A stretch of 64,000 bases of DNA from Chrysoperla carnea (taxonomy: Eukaryota > Arthropoda > Insecta > Neuroptera > Chrysopidae). The notes under the pieces were generated by a model that was not told the origin of the DNA, did no database searches, and saw nothing but the letters and a program-made list of their open reading frames with translations. Made by a program: the position numbers and the translations under genes. The DNA lies in the NCBI RefSeq assembly GCF_905475395.1, contig NC_058342.1, forward strand, positions 32,880,140 to 32,944,139, read 5' to 3'. Positions within the stretch are counted from its first letter, which is position 1. Each line of letters begins with the position of its first letter. Of this stretch, positions 61,101-64,000 are shown piece by piece.

Positions 61101-64000
61101 AAGATGGTCATGAATTGTTTGACATTTACTATTTAAAAGTTTTACAGAAATCTTTAATTTATGGTTCAAAATGGCAGTAAAATGTCAGATTAAATTTAAT
61201 TTAAAAAAAAAATATATCTTCATAAATTATAGCTTATGTGTTATTCTGATGTATGAGCTATATTGTTTTACAGTTTCATTCAAATCCATTCGGTAGTCTT
61301 TGCGCGAAAGCGTAACAAACAAACAAACAAACATCCTTACTTTCAAATTTATAATATCAAACTTTTTATTTAAAATTGCCTTGGTGTTCGTACATTCTTA
61401 ATTGCAAATATCTCAGTTGCGTTCGACAAATGAGGGTTTTGAAGCTTGAAGGCATTTTTATGGATTGCGTGTGTTGCATGACACGTTATTGTTTGCTCGA
61501 ACCAATTTAATAAGTATAGTTTATAACAAGGAGTAGACTGTAGAGTAACGATAGTGACTATTAAGTCAAATATAGCGTATTATATGTTATGATATGCGTA
61601 GCACTGCGCTGCGCTGGCTGAAGACTGGACTGAAGAGTGGAGCGCACTGTAACAGCTTACAAAGTACGGTGTATGTGAAATACCTTTAGGGCAATTGAAA
61701 GATACACATTTTGACGTTGGTAAATGGCCCTGTGGTCTCTAACTACACAAGCTCTATAATTAATTTTAAATCAAACTTAATATTATTTTACTTCTGGTGA
61801 AGTCCAGCATCCACGATACGACCGACCTACCTTTTAGACTTTAGAGAGGCACTGTGGGAATTATTTTTTCTTACATTCCATTATAATAGTTTTGAAAAAT
61901 AAAAAAACAAAAACAATTATTAAATTGGAGTAATTTTTTGTATTTTTTTTATTTATAGATATCAATTTTTCTTACAAGTTAAACAAGACGTTTTACAAGG
62001 AAGATTACCTGTTTCCTTTGAAATGGCTGCGGAATTGGGTGGTTACATAGTGCAATGTAATTCATTTTTATTTTATTTTTGCTCTAACAAAAAAAAAATC
62101 GGAGCCTGAAATTTTTTGAAGGGAAAAAATCGAAAATATCAACAACAAAAAGTTATGTTTCAGAATTCCATAAAACTCAGTTATAAGGGTAATTTTGATC
62201 CAAAAAATTCAAAAATCGAGTTCATTTGATGATTGGGCTGGTAGATTTTGAAAAAATCGAGTCCTTGGATCGATTTTTGGCGATATCTCAAAAATTACCC
62301 ACCTAATCTTTAATTGAACCCGATTTTTGATTTTTTTGGGTCAATTATACCTTATAAACTGTGTTTCATCAAATTCCAAAGCAACAAAATTTTTTCGTTT
62401 TTGAAATTTTTTGAATTTTTTTGAAGTTGAGTTGGGAAAAAATCAAAAAAATTTTTTTGTTTCAGAATTCGATAAAACTTAGTTTATAAGGTAATTTTGA
62501 CCCAAAAAAATCAAAAATCTAGTTCATTTGACGATTGGGCTGGTAGATTTTGAAAAAATCGAGTCCTAGGATCGATTTTTGGCGATATCTCAAAAATTAC
62601 TCGTTCAATCGTTAAATGAACATCAAAAATTGATCAGAAATGTCGTTTTTCTCAGAAGCTACTCTCCCAATCGCCTTATATACCCCATTTTTGAATTTTT
62701 TGGGTCAAATTGACCCTATAAACCGAGTTTTATCGAATTCCTAAACAAAATATTTTTTTTGAATTTTTCGATTTTTTTGAAGGGGTACCCCTTGAAAAAA
62801 TTCGAATAATTCGAAAAAAATTTTTCGTTTCCGATTTGGATAAAACTCATGTTATAAGGTAATTTTGAACCGATAATTTCAAAAATCCAGTTCATTTAAC
62901 CTTTGGACATGTAGTTTTCGAGATAATAACAAAAATTGATCAGAAATGACATTTTTCTCAGAAGCTACTCTTCCAATCGCCTTATATACCCCATTTTTGA
63001 ATTTTTCGGGTCAAATTGACCCTATAAACCGAGTTTTGTCGAATTCTGAAACAAAATATTTTTTTTAATTTTTTCGAAGGGGTACCCCTTGAAAAAATTC
63101 GAATATTTCGAAAAAAAATTTTTCGTTTCCGATTTGGATGAAACTCATGTTATAAGGTCATTTTGAACCGATAATTTCAAAAATCCGGTTAATTTAACAT
63201 TAAGACGTGTGGTTTTCGAGAAAACAACAAAAATCGATCAGAAATGTCATTTTTCTCAGAAGTTACTCTTCCGATCGCCAAATGTACGCCATTTTTGAAC
63301 TTTTTGGGTCAAAGTTACTTTCTAAACATAGTTTTATCAAATTCTAAAACAAAAAAATTTTACCTCTTAAAAAAAATTGGAAAAATCATTTACTAGACTT
63401 ATGCGATTGGAAAAATCGTCAAATGATCGTAAATGAGCGTTGGAAACCCTAAACAAAGGGCTATATTCCGGAGCAGCTTCTATCAATAACTCAAAAATTT
63501 TCGTTTCTCCAGACCTTACAGCTGAATTGTTAGAGCAGAAGTTTGATATTATGTTTAACCGAATACCACCAATTAAAATTATTTTTCTGCTTTAGCGGAA
63601 TTAGGCGATTACGATCCTCAACAATTAGCACCCGGTTATTTATCAGAATTTCGATTTCTACATAGCCAAACAGTTGAATTAGAAAATCGTATTGCTGAAT
63701 ATCATAAAGCTAATGTGTAAGTACAGTAAAACCATTCAAAAATTACATAAAATATTTACAGTAAAATCTTTTTACAGAGGAATGCCACCATCTATGGCCG
63801 AATTAAATTACCTAGAAAAAGTCAAATGGTTAGAATTATATGGAGTCGATTTACACGCAGTATTAGTAAGTTAAACAAGTTTTACTGTACCCCTATCACT
63901 CCGCAAAAATTTAAAATTTTAAACTGAATTTTATGTTTTAAAGGGTGAAGATAATGTTGATTATTTTTTGGGCCTAACACCGAGCGGTATTGTTGTGTTA
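50564..64000 (+). CDS. EPB41L4A: Band 4.1-like protein 4A (FERM-domain protein), 5' part, runs off the window
   Basis: Membrane-cytoskeleton linker of the 4.1/FERM superfamily. Exons seen: 50564-50659, 59175-59434, 61959-62056, 63596-63716, 63778-63865 and 63944-64000+, which give 240 residues in one continuous frame. Exon 1 supplies the first FERM strand pair ([18 protein letters not shown]). Exon 2 continues with [20 protein letters not shown] and WLDPTKTL, then [14 protein letters not shown]. Exon 3 has [16 protein letters not shown]. Exon 4 has [19 protein letters not shown]. Exons 5-6 have [19 protein letters not shown] and TPSGIVV. These match the 4A subfamily better than 4.1L5/Yurt or FRMD3/5. 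The acceptor at 50542-50543 sits 20 nt before the ATG, so a noncoding 5' exon must lie upstream. The N-terminus (MRDYFCFLC) is Cys-rich but lacks the Gly2 expected for myristoylation. Introns of 8515, 2524 and 1539 bp are filled with repeats; the last two are under 80 bp. The FERM C-lobe and tail lie outside the window. Confidence 0.9.
51674..52003 (-). mobile_element. TTAA-flanked palindromic MITE
   Basis: TTAA at 51670-51673 and 52004-52007, reverse orientation, 330 bp. Its right flank GTCGGGCACAACG also occurs, inverted, beside the copy at 22138. Confidence 0.75.
52112..52671 (-). repeat. Family B, near full-length copy
   Basis: The most complete copy, 560 bp, from AAGTGAAAACAAACAATTG to ATATATATGGTATAA. 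Confidence 0.8.
52672..53416. other. Intron, nothing placed
   Basis: First coding intron of the FERM gene. No exon or repeat recognised. Confidence 0.4.
53417..53810 (-). repeat. Family B, truncated
   Basis: Starts at the AACAGTGATGTTTAC core. Ends at ATATACATGGTATAA. Confidence 0.75.
54519..54905 (+). repeat. Family D, copy 3
   Basis: The plus-strand frame is the same as at 8.4-8.7 kb but with TAA replacing a Gln codon in the GYPFQLD motif. The downstream 61 residues stay open to the same QRRL stop, with six replacements. Confidence 0.6.
54906..57302. other. Intron, nothing placed
   Basis: Apart from a family B scrap at 55516, no repeat is recognised. An 82-codon frame at 56109-56354 is unrecognised. 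A run of about 10 G lies near 56430. Confidence 0.4.
55516..55612 (+). repeat. Family B, left-end fragment
   Basis: ATACCCTGTATATCAAGG through GGTGCTCATAAATTGG. Confidence 0.6.
57303..57451. mobile_element. 149-bp palindromic MITE with TA duplication
   Basis: Arms of about 55 bp begin ATACCCGA and share GAAGCGCT and GAATCG. TA on both sides fits a Tc1/mariner-type source. A half copy (AATACCCGATTATTA) follows at 57462. Confidence 0.7.
57785..58184 (+). repeat. Family B, right half, plus T-run
   Basis: GATGAAATGAGATATCAAG to TCAATTGTTTGTTTTC, followed by a run of about 25 T. Confidence 0.75.
58775..58988 (-). repeat. Family D, copy 4 (5' half)
   Basis: Minus-strand frame [51 protein letters not shown], then truncated. 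Confidence 0.6.
59775..59922. repeat. 41-bp minisatellite
   Basis: About 3.5 units. TCATGCTGAAAGTACC recurs at 59781, 59822, 59863 and 59903. Each unit contains small inverted pairs (CTTTC/GAAAG). In the second coding intron of the FERM gene. Confidence 0.85.
59933..60045 (-). mobile_element. Degenerate fragment of the same LINE family
   Basis: The minus strand reads [16 protein letters not shown] and then, after a frame change, SHLLCHCP-like sequence, matching the ORF2 C-terminus at 43.2-43.4 kb. The same motif order and nucleotide identity in the GACAGAGAAGATGAGAC segment tie them together. It is truncated on both sides and sits in the second coding intron of the FERM gene. Confidence 0.65.
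60217..60247. repeat. Perfect 12-bp hairpin
   Basis: CCACAGTCGTGT, 7-nt ATATATA loop, ACACGACTGTGG. Confidence 0.7.
60268..60594 (-). repeat. Family B, truncated
   Basis: From the GGTAAACAGTGATATTTAC core to GTACATGGTATAA. Confidence 0.7.
60844..60985 (-). mobile_element. Partial TTAA-type MITE
   Basis: Left end GGTAGTGCAAGCACCAAGG after TTAA, then the family sequence up to TTTTTCGATATCTT, where it stops. A second family end (GCCTTGGTGTTCGTAC) appears near 61377-61402. Confidence 0.6.
61010..61365 (-). repeat. Dispersed repeat F, copy 2
   Basis: Inverse of 47279-47660, ending in (AAAC)n before ATCCTTACTTTCAAATTTAT. Confidence 0.6.
62105..63420. repeat. Near-palindromic satellite, array 4 (intronic)
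   Basis: Four or so diverged units between coding exons 3 and 4 of the FERM gene. GGGGTACCCC centres at about 62782 and 63079, period 297 bp. Confidence 0.85.

Noticed and set aside
1-64000. Endogenous virus or bacterial insert
   Set aside because: I saw no viral structural or polymerase frame and no operon-like gene run; all supported genes are spliced animal genes.

Overview
This window is AT-rich, repeat-laden nuclear DNA of an arthropod, most likely an insect. The evidence is spliced genes with short GT-AG introns, animal-type proteins (an INO80B/PAPA-1 HIT finger, a SMYD4 SET-MYND enzyme, an SPF30 Tudor splicing factor, a band 4.1-like FERM protein), CCTAA-type element tails (the complement of the insect telomere unit) and repeat families of insect style. 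I cannot assign an order or species from the sequence.

Layout. Positions 1-27,900 hold no host gene I can support. They are an archive of mobile DNA: a ~300-bp near-palindromic satellite, a ~540-bp high-copy repeat, TTAA-flanked MITEs, three tRNA-derived SINE families with clear target duplications, an inverted pair of Helitron fossils, a nested transposon stack at 10.1-11.3 kb, and a foldback element carrying hammerhead-ribozyme-like cores. Positions 27.9-43.9 kb form a compact gene cluster: INO80B (+), a 316-bp tandem array with CRE palindromes, SMYD4 (+, six exons), a convergent CCCH zinc-finger gene of Su(s)/ZC3H4-ZC3H8 type (-, two exons), and SMNDC1 (+, three exons), which is head-to-head with the CCCH gene. 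Positions 44-50.5 kb are repeat-rich intergenic DNA. From 50,564 to the right edge runs the 5' part of a band 4.1-like 4A gene (+, six exons seen, continuing past the window), with an 8.5-kb first coding intron packed with the same repeats.

How the genes relate. INO80B (chromatin remodelling), SMYD4 (putative lysine methyltransferase), the CCCH protein (nuclear RNA surveillance family) and SMNDC1 (spliceosome) all act mainly in nuclear or RNA processes, but nothing shows that they are co-regulated beyond the shared promoter interval between the CCCH gene and SMNDC1. All exon models were built by hand from splice sites, phase continuity and family resemblance. Each complete model gives an uninterrupted frame whose length is a multiple of three.

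No clearly new molecular system is proven here. The observations most worth checking are the SINE/LINE shared 3' tails ending in CCTAA units, the hammerhead-like foldback, the doubly dyad-symmetric satellite, the CRE-bearing tandem array next to SMYD4, and the SUMO-interacting-motif-rich, internally repeated N-terminus of the CCCH protein.
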